DNA of 64,000 nucleotides from Euzebyales bacterium. Lineage in GTDB: Bacteria; Actinomycetota; Nitriliruptoria; Euzebyales; JAHELV01. Location of the stretch: NCBI GenBank assembly GCA_035461305.1, contig DATHVN010000106.1, positions 1 to 64,000 of the forward strand, written 5' to 3'. The notes beneath the pieces are model-generated. The model saw nothing but the letters and a program-made list of their open reading frames with translations, ran no database searches and was not told the DNA's origin. The position numbers and the translations under genes are program-made. Shown here one piece after another: positions 16,630 to 25,755 of the stretch (position 1 is the stretch's first letter; each line of letters begins with the position of its first letter).

Positions 16630-17982
16630 CTAACCGACCCGTTCCCGGCGGCCCATGATGCCCTGGGGCCGGACGAGCAGAACGACGATCAGCACGATGA
16701 ACGCGCCGACGTTCTTCAACTCCGGTGAGAAGAACAACGCCCACAGCTGGACGAAGAGCCCGACGACGAGGCTGCCGACCAACGCCCCGTACGCAGTGCC
16801 GAGCCCACCGAGAATCACGCCGGCGAACATCAACAACAGCAGTGTGAAGCCCATGTCCCACGTGACCTGCTCACCGAGGCCCAGGAAGACACCACCGAGC
16901 GTCGCAAGCGCGCCAGCCAGGAGCCAGACGACCAGGATCACGCGCTGCACGTCGATGCCCGACGACTCGGCGAGGTCGCGGTTGTCGGCAACGGCGCGCA
17001 TGGCCTTGCCGATCTTGGTCCGCTGGAGCATCAGTCCCACGCCGACCAGCACGATGATCGACACCGCGACCATGATCAGGTCCTTGGGCGCGATCCGGAT
17101 CGGTCCAATCACAAGACCCGTCTGGATCGCGTACTGCTCGTACTGCCTGCTGCGACCGCCGAACTGATAGAGCATGGCGTAGCGCCAGAGCAACGACAGC
17201 CCAACGGACACCACGAGCATGGCGATGAGCGACGTGCCCTGTCGACGCAGCGGCCGCCAAAGTCCCAGGTCCATGAGCGCGCTCGTCGCCGCCCCCGCGA
17301 CGAGCCCCAGCGGGACAGCGAGAATCAGGTGAAGCCCGAGCGTCACGTTGAAGAACCACGTCAGGATCGCGCCGTACGACACCAGCTCACCGTGCGCGAA
17401 GTTGACCAGCCCTGTCGTGCCGAACACCAGGGACAGCCCGATCGCCGTCATCGCGATGATCAGGCCGAACTTGATGCCCTCGACAGACAGCTGGAGGAAC
17501 TCCGGCAGGAGTCCGCGACCGCCCCCGGTGCCCTCGCCGAGACGGTACAGCAGCGGACGGGATTGCCCTGGCGCGATGGAGAACGACAGGATGTTGGCGT
17601 CCTCAGCCTCGCTGGTGAGCGTCGCGCCCTCCGGCAGCGTGTCGAGGACCAGTTCGGCCTCGTACTGACCGGGGCCGGGCAGACCGAACTCGAACCTGCC
17701 CTCGGCATCCGTCTCAACTGTGCCGACCTCCTGCCCATCAGAGCGGATGATGATCTGGGCGCCCTCGACAGGAACGTCGTCCTCGCCCTCCTCGCCGGGC
17801 TGTCGTAGGAACCCGAACACCGACTCCGATGACACCCCAGCCTCGGTCGCGCCTTCGGAGGCCTGCGCGCCCGACGCCTCGGACGCCGCCGGAGTCTGCG
17901 CGAGGCCCGACCCTGCCAGCATCGCGAGGAACAACACCGTCGACGCCGCCGCAACGAGCGCCCGAACCGACCTGGCGCGCAT
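16630..17982 (-). CDS. livH: Permease LivH with an N-terminal secreted beta-sandwich extension
   Basis: The permease core (about residues 160-450) has LivH features: GLVNFAHGE near the first helices and KAMRAVADNRDLAESSGID in the coupling loop. Unusually, about 150 residues precede it: a signal peptide (1 to about 30), an Ala/Ser/Glu-rich linker, and a CarboxypepD_reg/SpaA-like domain (about 60-125, with GAQIIIRSDG, TDAEGRFEFGLPGPGQYEAEL). The start at 17982 is supported by a GGAGAGGAG ribosome site. The extension would sit outside the cell next to the channel, perhaps docking the binding lipoprotein. Usual LivH length is about 290. Confidence 0.9.
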   Translation of the reverse strand: MRARSVRALVAAASTVLFLAMLAGSGLAQTPAASEASGAQASEGATEAGVSSESVFGFLRQPGEEGEDDVPVEGAQIIIRSDGQEVGTVETDAEGRFEFGLPGPGQYEAELVLDTLPEGATLTSEAEDANILSFSIAPGQSRPLLYRLGEGTGGGRGLLPEFLQLSVEGIKFGLIIAMTAIGLSLVFGTTGLVNFAHGELVSYGAILTWFFNVTLGLHLILAVPLGLVAGAATSALMDLGLWRPLRRQGTSLIAMLVVSVGLSLLWRYAMLYQFGGRSRQYEQYAIQTGLVIGPIRIAPKDLIMVAVSIIVLVGVGLMLQRTKIGKAMRAVADNRDLAESSGIDVQRVILVVWLLAGALATLGGVFLGLGEQVTWDMGFTLLLLMFAGVILGGLGTAYGALVGSLVVGLFVQLWALFFSPELKNVGAFIVLIVVLLVRPQGIMGRRERVG

Positions 17983-18109
17983 GTGCGCTCCTCTCCGGCC
18001 ATGGCGCCAACACCATGGCCCACACAGCTTCACAGCCGGCGAAGCCGGCTCACCGCGTCCTCGTCCGAGCGGCATCGTAACCCATCCACGGCGCGACCGT
18101 GCGACCACG

Positions 18110-18724
18110 TCATGTCGTCGTGTACCGCTCGATCACCTGGTTGGCGACGACCCGCATCGTGACGCGTCGCTGCATCGCGGTCTTCTGGATCCACCGGAAG
18201 GCTGCGGCCTCGGTCATGTGCTCGTGCTCCTGCAGCAGGCCCTTCGCACGATCGACCGCCTTGCGCGACTCCAGGCGGTCGGCCAGCGTGCCGACCTCGT
18301 TCTCGAGGCCCTGCAGATCGCGGAAGCGGCCGCACGCGATCTCGATCGCCGGCAGGAGGTCCTGCTTCTGGAACGGCTTGACGAGGTAGGCCAGGGCACC
18401 GGCCTCACGCGCGCGCTCGACCAGCTCCCGCTGGCTGAACGCGGTGAGCATCAGCACGGCCGACAGCCGCTCGGAGGTGATCTGCTGGGCCGCATCGATG
18501 CCGTCCATGACCGGCATCTTGACGTCCAGGATCGCCAGGTCGGGACGAAGCTCCCGGGTCTTGCGGACCGCGGTGGCGCCGTCGGACACCTCGGCCACCA
18601 CCTCGAAGCCCTCCTCGCTGAGCATCTCCTTGAGGTCGAGCCGGATCAGCGCCTCGTCCTCTGCGATCAGGACGCGGACGGACTGGTCCACACGTGCTTC
18701 GTTCGCCAGAGCTCCTCCGTCCAT
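18110..18724 (-). CDS. pdtaR: ANTAR-domain response regulator, PdtaR-like
   Basis: A two-component receiver (about residues 15-130) with acidic pocket, phospho-Asp in LAILDVKMPVMDG, the Thr/Ser switch (LTAFSQRELVERA) and Lys in YLVKPF. A C-terminal ANTAR RNA-binding domain follows (about 135-204). The latter binds dual-hexaloop RNA and prevents transcription termination. Very close in pattern to mycobacterial Rv1626, which also lies near polA-rpsA-coaE. The cognate kinase PdtaS is not in the window. The start is uncertain: ATG at 18724 has a weak ribosome site, and a downstream GTG is possible. Confidence 0.9.
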   Translation of the reverse strand: MDGGALANEARVDQSVRVLIAEDEALIRLDLKEMLSEEGFEVVAEVSDGATAVRKTRELRPDLAILDVKMPVMDGIDAAQQITSERLSAVLMLTAFSQRELVERAREAGALAYLVKPFQKQDLLPAIEIACGRFRDLQGLENEVGTLADRLESRKAVDRAKGLLQEHEHMTEAAAFRWIQKTAMQRRVTMRVVANQVIERYTTT

Positions 18725-18926
18725 GCCGTGTCTCGTCGGCCGGCGAGGCGGTCCCGCACATGTCCCGTGGAACCGAGGCTGCGCGACGTGTCCACATGCG
18801 GACGCGCGCGCCGGTGCAGCAGGGCGCCAACCGCGGAGGGCGAGTCTACGTCAGATCCTGCGGGCGGCCAGTGGAAACCGGACCGCACGTGCGGCCGCGA
18901 CGGGAGGCGACGCTGCCCACCGACAG

Positions 18927-19009
18927 TGCCCGGGGCGGGATTCGAACCCGCACGCCCCGAAGGGCAATGGATTTTGAGTCCATCATGTCTCCCATTCCAT
19001 CACCCGGGC
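18927..19009 (-). tRNA. tRNA-Leu (anticodon CAA)
   Basis: An 83-base class II tRNA. The acceptor stem is GCCCGGG/CCCGGGC with discriminator A. The anticodon loop ACTCAAAAT gives CAA, reading UUG. A long variable arm with a CCCTTCGGGG hairpin and a T-arm GCGGG-TTCGAAT-CCCGC are present. The 3' CCA is not encoded directly after the discriminator. It is transcribed toward pdtaR. Confidence 0.96.
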
Positions 19010-19132
19010 CCGGGGCGAGCATACCGTGCACATGTGGCCACCCTGTGCCGCCCGGGGCGACCTGCACGGCTGTGGTGTACCGCGCAGGGCGCGACGGTAC
19101 GGTGCGCTCGACACCAGCGAAGGAATCGCGAG

Positions 19133-20050
19133 ATGCACGTCGCCATCACCGGTGCCAGCGGCCTGCTGGGCAGCGCCCTCTCCCAGGCGCTGCGTGATGA
19201 CGGGCATCGGGTGACGGGCATCACACGCTCCGAACCCGGGCCGAACGAGATCCGCTGGTCGCCGGCGCTGCAGCGCCTGGACCCGGCCGACCTGCGTGGG
19301 GTCGATGCGGTGGTCAACCTGGCGGGCGAGAAGATCGGCTTCACCTCCTGGACGCCGCGCGCCATCATCGACGCCCGTTGGACGCCGAGGACCAGGCGCG
19401 AGATCCTGAGCAGCCGGGTGCAGGGCACGACGTTGCTCGCCGAGACGATCTCAACGATGGACGACGGACCTCGCGTCATGGTCTCGGTGTCGGCGATCGG
19501 CTACTACGGCGACCGCGGTGACGAGACGCTCACGGAGGCCAGCCGACCCGGTGACCTGTTCCTGTCCGACGTGTGCCGCGCGTGGGAGGCCAGCGCGGAT
19601 GCGGCCCGCGCCGCCGGCCTCCGCGTCGTCCACCCCCGGATCGGCATCGTGCAGACCCCCCGTGACGGCGCGCTGCAGCGGTCGCTGCCCCTGTTCCGCC
19701 TGGGCCTTGGCGGTCCGTTCGGCTCGGGGCGGCAGTGGTGGAGCTGGGTGATGCTCGACGACGTCGTAGGCATCCTCAGGCACGCCGTCACCAACGACGA
19801 CATCAGCGGACCGATCAACGCCACCGCACCGCACCCGGTCACCAACCGTGAGTGGACCAGGACGCTGGGACGGGTGCTCGGCCGTCCCGCTGTGCTCCCG
19901 GTGCCCCGGTTCGGCCCGAAGCTGGTGCTGGGCGAGATGGTCGACGAGCTCGTCTACGTCAGCGCGCGGGTGCTGCCGGAGGCGACGCTGGCGAGCGGCT
20001 ACGCCTTCCGGTTCCCCGACCTCGACGCCGGGTTACGCTCGGTCCTGTAG
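19133..20050 (+). CDS. TIGR01777-family NAD-dependent epimerase-like protein
   Basis: Extended short-chain dehydrogenase fold of 305 residues. The N-terminal dinucleotide site is ITGASGLLGSAL (about 5-16). The family motif around VSVSAIGYYGDRG holds the Ser and Tyr of the active site, followed by the C-terminal DUF1731 segment (WTRTLGRVLGRPAVLPVP). Related to E. coli YfcH and cell-division inhibitor SulA-like epimerases; substrate unknown. Runs with the next FAD oxidoreductase gene after a 47-base gap. Confidence 0.9.
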   Translation: MHVAITGASGLLGSALSQALRDDGHRVTGITRSEPGPNEIRWSPALQRLDPADLRGVDAVVNLAGEKIGFTSWTPRAIIDARWTPRTRREILSSRVQGTTLLAETISTMDDGPRVMVSVSAIGYYGDRGDETLTEASRPGDLFLSDVCRAWEASADAARAAGLRVVHPRIGIVQTPRDGALQRSLPLFRLGLGGPFGSGRQWWSWVMLDDVVGILRHAVTNDDISGPINATAPHPVTNREWTRTLGRVLGRPAVLPVPRFGPKLVLGEMVDELVYVSARVLPEATLASGYAFRFPDLDAGLRSVL

Positions 20051-20097
20051 CCGCGGCCCTCACCCGATCCTCGCGGCTGCACGGGAGGCCTGCGCAC

Positions 20098-21387
20098 ATG
20101 AATGATCGCCCGGTCATCATCGTGGGCGCGGGCCTGGCGGGCCTGCGCTGCGCCGGCAGGCTCGAGGAACGCGGTGTCGCCTGGCTGCTGCTCGAGTCGC
20201 AGGACGGCCCCGGCGGCCGGGTGCGCACCGACTACGTCGACGGGTTCCAGCTCGACCGCGGCTTCCAGGTCCTGCTGACGGCCTACCCGCAGGCCCGCGC
20301 GGCGCTCGACTACGAGGCGCTCGACCTGCGGGCGTTCGAGGCCGGCGCGGTCGTCCGGCTGCCGGACGGGTTCACCCGGGTCAGCGATCCGCTCCGGCGA
20401 CCGACGAAGGCGCTGGCGACGCTCCGCGCCCCCATCGGCGGTCTGGCCGACAAGCTGCGGATCGCGCGTCTGCGGCGCCGGCTGCGCCGGATGCCCCTCG
20501 AGCGCCTGTGGCGGCGGCCGGAGCGCACGACACGCGACGCGTTGGCCGACCTCGGGTTCAGCACGACGATGGTCGAGCGCTTCTGGCGTCCGCTGCTCGG
20601 AGGCATCCAGCTCGACTCGTCGCTGACCACCTCCAGTCGGGCGTTCGAGTTCGTCATCAAGATGCTGGCCAGCGGTGACAACGCGCTGCCCGCAGCGGGC
20701 ATCCAGGCGATCCCCGACCAGCTCGCGGCGAAGCTCACCCCGGGACGGATCCGCTACGGCACGACGGTGGTTGCCGTCGACACCGATGGCGTCTGGCTCG
20801 AGGACGGCGAGCACGTGCGCGGACGGCGCGTCGTCGTCGCGGTCGACGGTCCGACCGCCAGCCGTCTCATCCCTGCGGTGCCGACACCGGCGTCGAACCG
20901 TGTCAGCTGCCTGTACTTCGCAGCGGAGCGCCCGCCGCTCGACGAGCCGATCCTGGTGCTCAACGGCGAGGGCACCGGACCCGTCAACAACCTGTGTGTG
21001 CCGAGCGTGGTCGCTCCCAGCTACGCACCTGACGGAGTCAGCCTGGTGTCGGTCTCCGTGCTCGACGCCCCCGTGGAGGGTGCGTGGGCACCGGCCTCCC
21101 GCGACGTCCCGTCCGCCGCGCCCGGTGCGGGCGACGACAGCCTCGAGACCGCGGTGCGCGACCAGCTCCGGAGCTGGTTCGGACGGCGCGTCGACACGTG
21201 GCGCCTGCTTCGCCACTACGACATCAGGCACGCCCAGCCACGCCAGCGTCCTCCGGTGCTGGCGACGCCGATGCGGCAGATCGACTTCGACGGCGTGTTC
21301 TGCTGCGGTGACCACCGCGACGACGCATCGATCAACGGTGCGCTGCAGTCCGGCGCGCGCACCGCTCTCGCCGTCGCCGAGGCGTGA
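20098..21387 (+). CDS. FAD-dependent amine-oxidase/phytoene-desaturase-like oxidoreductase
   Basis: 429 residues. The FAD Rossmann site is VIIVGAGLAGLRCAGRL, followed by the E...GGRVRT motif (SQDGPGGRVRTD). A C-terminal FAD-contact segment contains VFCCGDH and SINGALQSG. The family includes protoporphyrinogen oxidase-like and carotenoid desaturase-like enzymes; the substrate cannot be assigned. Start at 20098 after a GGGAGG site. No carotenoid or haem genes are adjacent, which leaves the pathway open. Confidence 0.85.
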   Translation: MNDRPVIIVGAGLAGLRCAGRLEERGVAWLLLESQDGPGGRVRTDYVDGFQLDRGFQVLLTAYPQARAALDYEALDLRAFEAGAVVRLPDGFTRVSDPLRRPTKALATLRAPIGGLADKLRIARLRRRLRRMPLERLWRRPERTTRDALADLGFSTTMVERFWRPLLGGIQLDSSLTTSSRAFEFVIKMLASGDNALPAAGIQAIPDQLAAKLTPGRIRYGTTVVAVDTDGVWLEDGEHVRGRRVVVAVDGPTASRLIPAVPTPASNRVSCLYFAAERPPLDEPILVLNGEGTGPVNNLCVPSVVAPSYAPDGVSLVSVSVLDAPVEGAWAPASRDVPSAAPGAGDDSLETAVRDQLRSWFGRRVDTWRLLRHYDIRHAQPRQRPPVLATPMRQIDFDGVFCCGDHRDDASINGALQSGARTALAVAEA

Positions 21388-21449
21388 GCCACGCGGGTTC
21401 TGGCTCAGGGTGGCCGGAGACGGCGACTGCGGTGGTGGGCGATCAGCTT

Positions 21450-22790
21450 CTACGTCACACCCACATCGAGTTCGTCCTCGTAGCTCTCGAGGCCCCTCCG
21501 CCGCAGGTCTGTCCCGGACAGAAGGGGCCAGCCCTTGCGCAGTACGTGGTCGAGCCAGAAGCCGCAGGCCTGCGAGGACAACACGGCCGTGAGAACCAGA
21601 GTCGTGAAGAACGGAGCGTTGATGATGCCGGCGTCGAATGCCACGCTCGCCAGCACGATTCCGGGTCCGCCGCGAGCGTTGCACGTCAGTGCCAGGTTGA
21701 CGAGATCGAGGCCTCGGAAGCCGGCCAGACGGCCAGCCAGCCCGATGGAGACGATCACGACGAGCGACGTGCCGACCAGGAAGCCGAGCAGCATCACGGC
21801 ATCAAGGGACGTGCGCAGATCCAGGCGAAAGCCGACGAGCGCGAAGTAGATGGGAACGAACACGGCGGCGGCGAGATGTTCGACGGAGTCCAGGGCCTGC
21901 CGGTAACGCTGACGGTCGGTCCCCTTCATGCCGCCGACGACTCCGATCCCGGCGAGGAAGGCGCCGAACACCAGCGTGACGTTCAGGACAGCGGCAGCTG
22001 CCACGTAACTGAAGAACACAGTCATGACCCACGTCGCGGGGGAATGGTGAGCGAGAACGTTCCAGCGCGCGTTCCCCAGACGGCGCAACAGCGGCGGGAC
22101 GACGAACAGGCCGGAAATCGTGTAGGCGATGTTGACAGCCACATGACTGGTGATCGTCTCGGCAAGAGCACCCTGCGCTGCCGCCAAGGTGGCGGAGGCG
22201 ATCGCGGTGGCGATGGACAACACACCCCAGAGCATGATGTCCTCGAAGACGGCTGCGCCAAGCACCAGGCTTGCGAAGCGGGTGTGGAGGATGCCGAGGT
22301 CGTGAAAGATCTTCGTGATCACCGGAATCGACGTCACCGCCGCGGCGACGGCAAAGACGAGCACCACAGCCGACCGACTGCCCACCTCGCCAACGAATGC
22401 GTCGATCGGTAGCCACGGGCTGAGACCGAGCGCGATGAAGAACGGCAAGGGGGTCCCCACCCCCAGGATCCAGGCGGTCGGGGCGCGATTCTCCTTGCCG
22501 AGCACATGGCGGACCGAGAATCCCGACACGAACATGAGCAGCAGCAGCCCCAGGTGGTACATGAAGCTCAGTACGATGCTCGACGCATCGCCGTCACCCG
22601 TGCCGAAGAGCAACACGGCCGTGTCTGGAGCCAGCTGCCCGAGGAGGGTGGGTCCGAGCAGGATCCCGGCCACGATCTCGCCCACCACCTTGGGCTGACG
22701 GAACCGGCTGAACAGGTGCCCGAGCAGGTTGGCGCTGACCAGCAGGAGCAGCAGGGCCAACACGACGGATCCCAGATCGTGATTCGACAT
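21450..22790 (-). CDS. CPA2-family cation:proton antiporter
   Basis: 446 residues with about 12-13 membrane segments and the Na+/H+ exchanger pattern: N-terminal QPKVVGEIVAGILLGPTLLG, a mid-protein AVAAAVTSIPVI stretch and AVFEDIMLWGV with acidic residues where the ion site lies, then TCNARGGPGIVLASVAFDAG. There is no C-terminal TrkA-N domain, so it is not a KefB/C-type channel. It stands alone between the FAD oxidoreductase and an apparently gene-poor stretch, and its base usage is slightly less extreme than its neighbours, suggesting an accessory gene. It probably exports Na+ or K+ in exchange for protons. Confidence 0.88.
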   Translation of the reverse strand: MSNHDLGSVVLALLLLLVSANLLGHLFSRFRQPKVVGEIVAGILLGPTLLGQLAPDTAVLLFGTGDGDASSIVLSFMYHLGLLLLMFVSGFSVRHVLGKENRAPTAWILGVGTPLPFFIALGLSPWLPIDAFVGEVGSRSAVVLVFAVAAAVTSIPVITKIFHDLGILHTRFASLVLGAAVFEDIMLWGVLSIATAIASATLAAAQGALAETITSHVAVNIAYTISGLFVVPPLLRRLGNARWNVLAHHSPATWVMTVFFSYVAAAAVLNVTLVFGAFLAGIGVVGGMKGTDRQRYRQALDSVEHLAAAVFVPIYFALVGFRLDLRTSLDAVMLLGFLVGTSLVVIVSIGLAGRLAGFRGLDLVNLALTCNARGGPGIVLASVAFDAGIINAPFFTTLVLTAVLSSQACGFWLDHVLRKGWPLLSGTDLRRRGLESYEDELDVGVT

Positions 22791-23340
22791 CGGTCTGCTC
22801 CTGACGATCCGGCCGTCCCGTCTGTCGCTACGTCCAGGAAGGCCAACGTACGTGCCGACGGATCACCTGAGCACCGAGTGATCCACGGCCGTCCTGATCG
22901 CAGCGCGACCGGAATCCAACGCGGCGCGAAGCGTAGCATCGAACCACCGAACCTCTGACGTGTCAGGTTGGTGGTTGCAGGAGAGACCCCGACCAGCCAG
23001 GATCGCCGCAGCGCCGACCGCCGAGCCGCCGTCGTTCGAACAGACGAGCGCGGTGAGCCAGCGCGCGTCGGGCGCCCGATGATGCGCACCTGCACGTCGC
23101 GAGCAGGGCCGTGGCCGTGCGCACAGGTCGTCGCGGGCCGCTCGCTCCACTGCGCCGACACACTCACCGGCGATGCCACCACGCGGCCCCGCCCTTCCAG
23201 CGGACGCCCCTCAACCCCTCTGGCACCACGAGGCACCCGCGGTGCACCTCGCGCGGCGGCGACGACCTGTACGACCGGCCTGCTGGCAACCACGCCGCGG
23301 CTCGTGCAGGCTGTAAGGGCCGTCTTGCATGGAGGACGTC
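22791..23340. other. 550-base stretch without a supported gene
   Basis: No convincing coding region is seen. An open minus-strand stretch (about 22863-23050) reads as a protein-like C-terminus (DSGRAAIRTAVDHSVLR), but it has no start, ribosome site or recognisable domain and may be a gene fragment. AACCTCTGAC followed by GTCAGGTT at about 22949-22968 forms an imperfect hairpin. Confidence 0.5.
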
Positions 23341-23622
23341 ATGCGCAACGTCGCGCTGACCCGCAAGCACGTCAGGGTGCTCGCCGCCGTCGCCGCCGCG
23401 GAGGCCGCCGACGAGGTCCCGCACGTGGCGGCCATCGCTGCCCGAGTGCCGCTCCGGCCGGATCTCGTCGAGGTCGTCGCCGCGGACCTGTCGGCCCAGG
23501 GGCTGCTGGCGTGCTCGGGTGCGTTCGCGATCGACGAAGGCCTACGCGATCCCGGCCCGGAGTTCCGCGTGACCGGCGATGGTCACCGCGCCTTGTCGGG
23601 CGAGGTTCCCGCCACCCGGTAG
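23341..23622 (+). CDS. Small winged-helix-like protein
   Basis: 93 residues. Helix 1 (about 8-20), a DEVPHVAAIAARVPLRPDLV helix-turn-helix segment (about 24-43), then VVAADLSAQGLLACSG and a beta-wing ending in [11 protein letters not shown]. This is the layout of MarR/PadR-like winged helices or type IV methyl-directed minimal regulators. The start is fixed by GGAGG at 23331-23335, five bases before the ATG. It overlaps the 3' end of trpA on the other strand by 40 bases. No partner gene indicates a target. Confidence 0.6.
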   Translation: MRNVALTRKHVRVLAAVAAAEAADEVPHVAAIAARVPLRPDLVEVVAADLSAQGLLACSGAFAIDEGLRDPGPEFRVTGDGHRALSGEVPATR

Positions 23623-24416
23623 CCGCGCCGGCATCCATCCGCCAGCTCGCCGACCAGTCGCCCGACGGCGGCCGGTCCGTCGTCCGCGACGGCGCGGACG
23701 GCCGCCGAGCCCACGATGACACCGTCGGCGAAGCCGGCGACCGCCTCGGCCTGCTCGGCGGTCGAGACGCCGATGCCGACGCAGACGGGCCGGCCGGTCA
23801 CCCTGCGCAGGCGCTCGACCAGCGGCTGGGCACGCTGCGACAACGACGTGCGGGTGCCCGTGACACCCAGTGTCGAGGTCGCGTAGATGAACCCGTTGCT
23901 CACCCGCGCCGCTGCCGCGAGGTGGTCGTCGTCCGAGGTCGACGCCACAAGGAACACACTGGCCAGGTCGACTGCCGCAGCCGCCCGCAGCCAGTCGCCG
24001 CTCTCGACGACGGGCAGGTCGGGGATGATCACACCGGCCAGGCCCGCGTCGGCCGCTGCGCGCGCGAAGACCGTCAGCCCGGCCGGCGCACCGTAGTGCC
24101 AGCAGATGTTGTAGTAGGTCATGACCAGCGCTGGCACGTCGACGGCTGCGGTCAGCCGCGTGCACATCTCGAGGTCGTCGACAGGCGTGTAGCCGGCGTC
24201 CAACGCGACCTGGTTGGCCTGCTGGATGGTGGGCCCGTCCATCAACGGGTCGGAGTACGGGAACCCGACCTCGAGGAGGTCCGCGCCGGCCGCAGCCGCC
24301 GCCTCCAGGCACGCCCGCGAGGTGTCCATGTCCGGGAAGCCGGCGGGCAGGTACACGATGAGCGCAGCGCGGCCATCAGCGTTCGCCTTGCGGATCGCAT
24401 CGCTGACCCTGCTCAT
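23583..24416 (-). CDS. trpA: Tryptophan synthase alpha chain
   Basis: Cleaves indole-3-glycerol phosphate to indole, passed through a tunnel to TrpB. TIM barrel of 277 residues. Catalytic residues fall at the canonical numbers Glu49 ([10 protein letters not shown]) and Asp60 (PLMDGP). Phosphate-binding [10 protein letters not shown] and GSAAVRAV loops are present. The ATG at 24416 overlaps the trpB stop (ATGA). Last gene of the his-trp transcript. Confidence 0.96.
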   Translation of the reverse strand: MSRVSDAIRKANADGRAALIVYLPAGFPDMDTSRACLEAAAAAGADLLEVGFPYSDPLMDGPTIQQANQVALDAGYTPVDDLEMCTRLTAAVDVPALVMTYYNICWHYGAPAGLTVFARAAADAGLAGVIIPDLPVVESGDWLRAAAAVDLASVFLVASTSDDDHLAAAARVSNGFIYATSTLGVTGTRTSLSQRAQPLVERLRRVTGRPVCVGIGVSTAEQAEAVAGFADGVIVGSAAVRAVADDGPAAVGRLVGELADGCRRGYRVAGTSPDKAR

Positions 24417-25744
24417 TCCCGCCCACCAGCCGTGCTCGTCGCGCCGGCTGCCGTCTGAGGGTCGCCCGATGGCGTGACGGAGGACTCCCTCGGCTGTGAG
24501 GAGCGCGGCGAAGCCGCGGGACTTATGTGACGGTCCGGAGCCTCGGCATCGGGCGGCGCGTCCACAGAAGTCGACATCTCGAGCACGGAGGCCACCTCGT
24601 CGACGTCCTTGTCGCCCCGCCCCGACAGGTTGACGACGACGATGCCGTCCGCGCCGAGTTCCCGCGCGACCTCCACGGCCGGCACGACCGCGTGGGCCGA
24701 CTCGAGCGCCGGGATGATGCCCTCGAGCTCGCACAGCAGCTGGAAGCCCTCCAACGCCTGCGCGTCGGTCGCAGCGACGTAGGTCGCACGGCCCGTGTCG
24801 CGCAGCCAGGCGTGCTCCGGGCCGACCCCAGGGTAGTCGAGCCCGGCCGAGATCGAGTGTGTCGGGTGCACCTGGCCGTAGTCGTCCTGCAGCACGTACG
24901 AGCGGGCACCGTGGAGAATGCCCTCGGTACCCGCGACGAGCGTAGCGGAGTGCTGGTCGGTGTGGAGCCCGTGGCCGCCGGCCTCGACGCCGATCAGGCG
25001 GACCTGCTCGTCCGTGATGAACCGGTGGAAGATGCCCATCGCGTTCGAGCCGCCGCCGACGCACGCCATCACCGCGTCGGGCAGGCGCCCCTCGCGCTCC
25101 AGCACCTCGGCGCGCACCTCCTCACCGATCACCTTGACGAACTCCCGCACGATCATGGGGAATGGGTGCGGGCCCACGACCGAACCGAGCAGGTAGTGGG
25201 TCGTCTCGACGTTGGTCACCCAGTCACGCATGGTCTCGTTGATCGCGTCCTTGAGGGTGCGCGTCCCCGTGGTGACGGCCACGACCTCGGTGCCCATCAG
25301 CTGCATGCGCACGACGTTCAGGCGCTGCCGGCGGCAGTCCTCCTCGCCCATGTACACGCGGCACTCCATGCCGAGCAGTGCGGCGATCGTGGCCGTCGCG
25401 ACCCCGTGCTGGCCGGCGCCGGTCTCGGCGATCAGGCGGTTCTTGCCCATGCGCTGGGCCAACAGGCCCTGACCAAGCACGTTGCACAGCTTGTGGCTGC
25501 CGGTGTGCGCGAGATCCTCGCGTTTGAGGTAGATGCGCGCACCCCCGGCGTGACGGGTGAGACGCTCCGCCAGGTAGAGCCTGGTCGGCCGGCCACCGTA
25601 GTCACGCCGCAGCGCATCCATCTCGGCGGCGAACGTCTCGTCGGCCTGCGCCTTGTCAAACGCCGTCTCGAGCTCGTCGAGGGTCGTCGTGAGCACCTCG
25701 GGGACGAACCGTCCGCCGAAGCGTCCGTAGTGGCTGTCGTGCAC
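24413..25744 (-). CDS. trpB: Tryptophan synthase beta chain
   Basis: PLP enzyme joining indole and serine. The PLP lysine is Lys85 in [13 protein letters not shown]. The usual residues after the lysine are K-x-N (for example HKINN or HKTNQ); here the K+2 position is Cys87, with Asn at 88, an unusual change. [10 protein letters not shown] (serine site) and CVGGGSNA (phosphate loop) are intact. The barrel ends near residue 395 and is followed by about 45 Ser/Pro/Ala/Glu-rich residues not found in most TrpB, encoded up to the trpA overlap. 443 residues in all. Confidence 0.94.
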   Translation of the reverse strand: MHDSHYGRFGGRFVPEVLTTTLDELETAFDKAQADETFAAEMDALRRDYGGRPTRLYLAERLTRHAGGARIYLKREDLAHTGSHKLCNVLGQGLLAQRMGKNRLIAETGAGQHGVATATIAALLGMECRVYMGEEDCRRQRLNVVRMQLMGTEVVAVTTGTRTLKDAINETMRDWVTNVETTHYLLGSVVGPHPFPMIVREFVKVIGEEVRAEVLEREGRLPDAVMACVGGGSNAMGIFHRFITDEQVRLIGVEAGGHGLHTDQHSATLVAGTEGILHGARSYVLQDDYGQVHPTHSISAGLDYPGVGPEHAWLRDTGRATYVAATDAQALEGFQLLCELEGIIPALESAHAVVPAVEVARELGADGIVVVNLSGRGDKDVDEVASVLEMSTSVDAPPDAEAPDRHISPAASPRSSQPRESSVTPSGDPQTAAGATSTAGGRE

Positions 25745-25755
25745 GGCGAGGTCCT

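Noticed and set aside
22863-23150. 95-codon minus-strand frame in the gap after the antiporter
   Set aside because: Arg-rich N-terminal half, no ribosome site and no recognised domain; kept only as a possible fragment.
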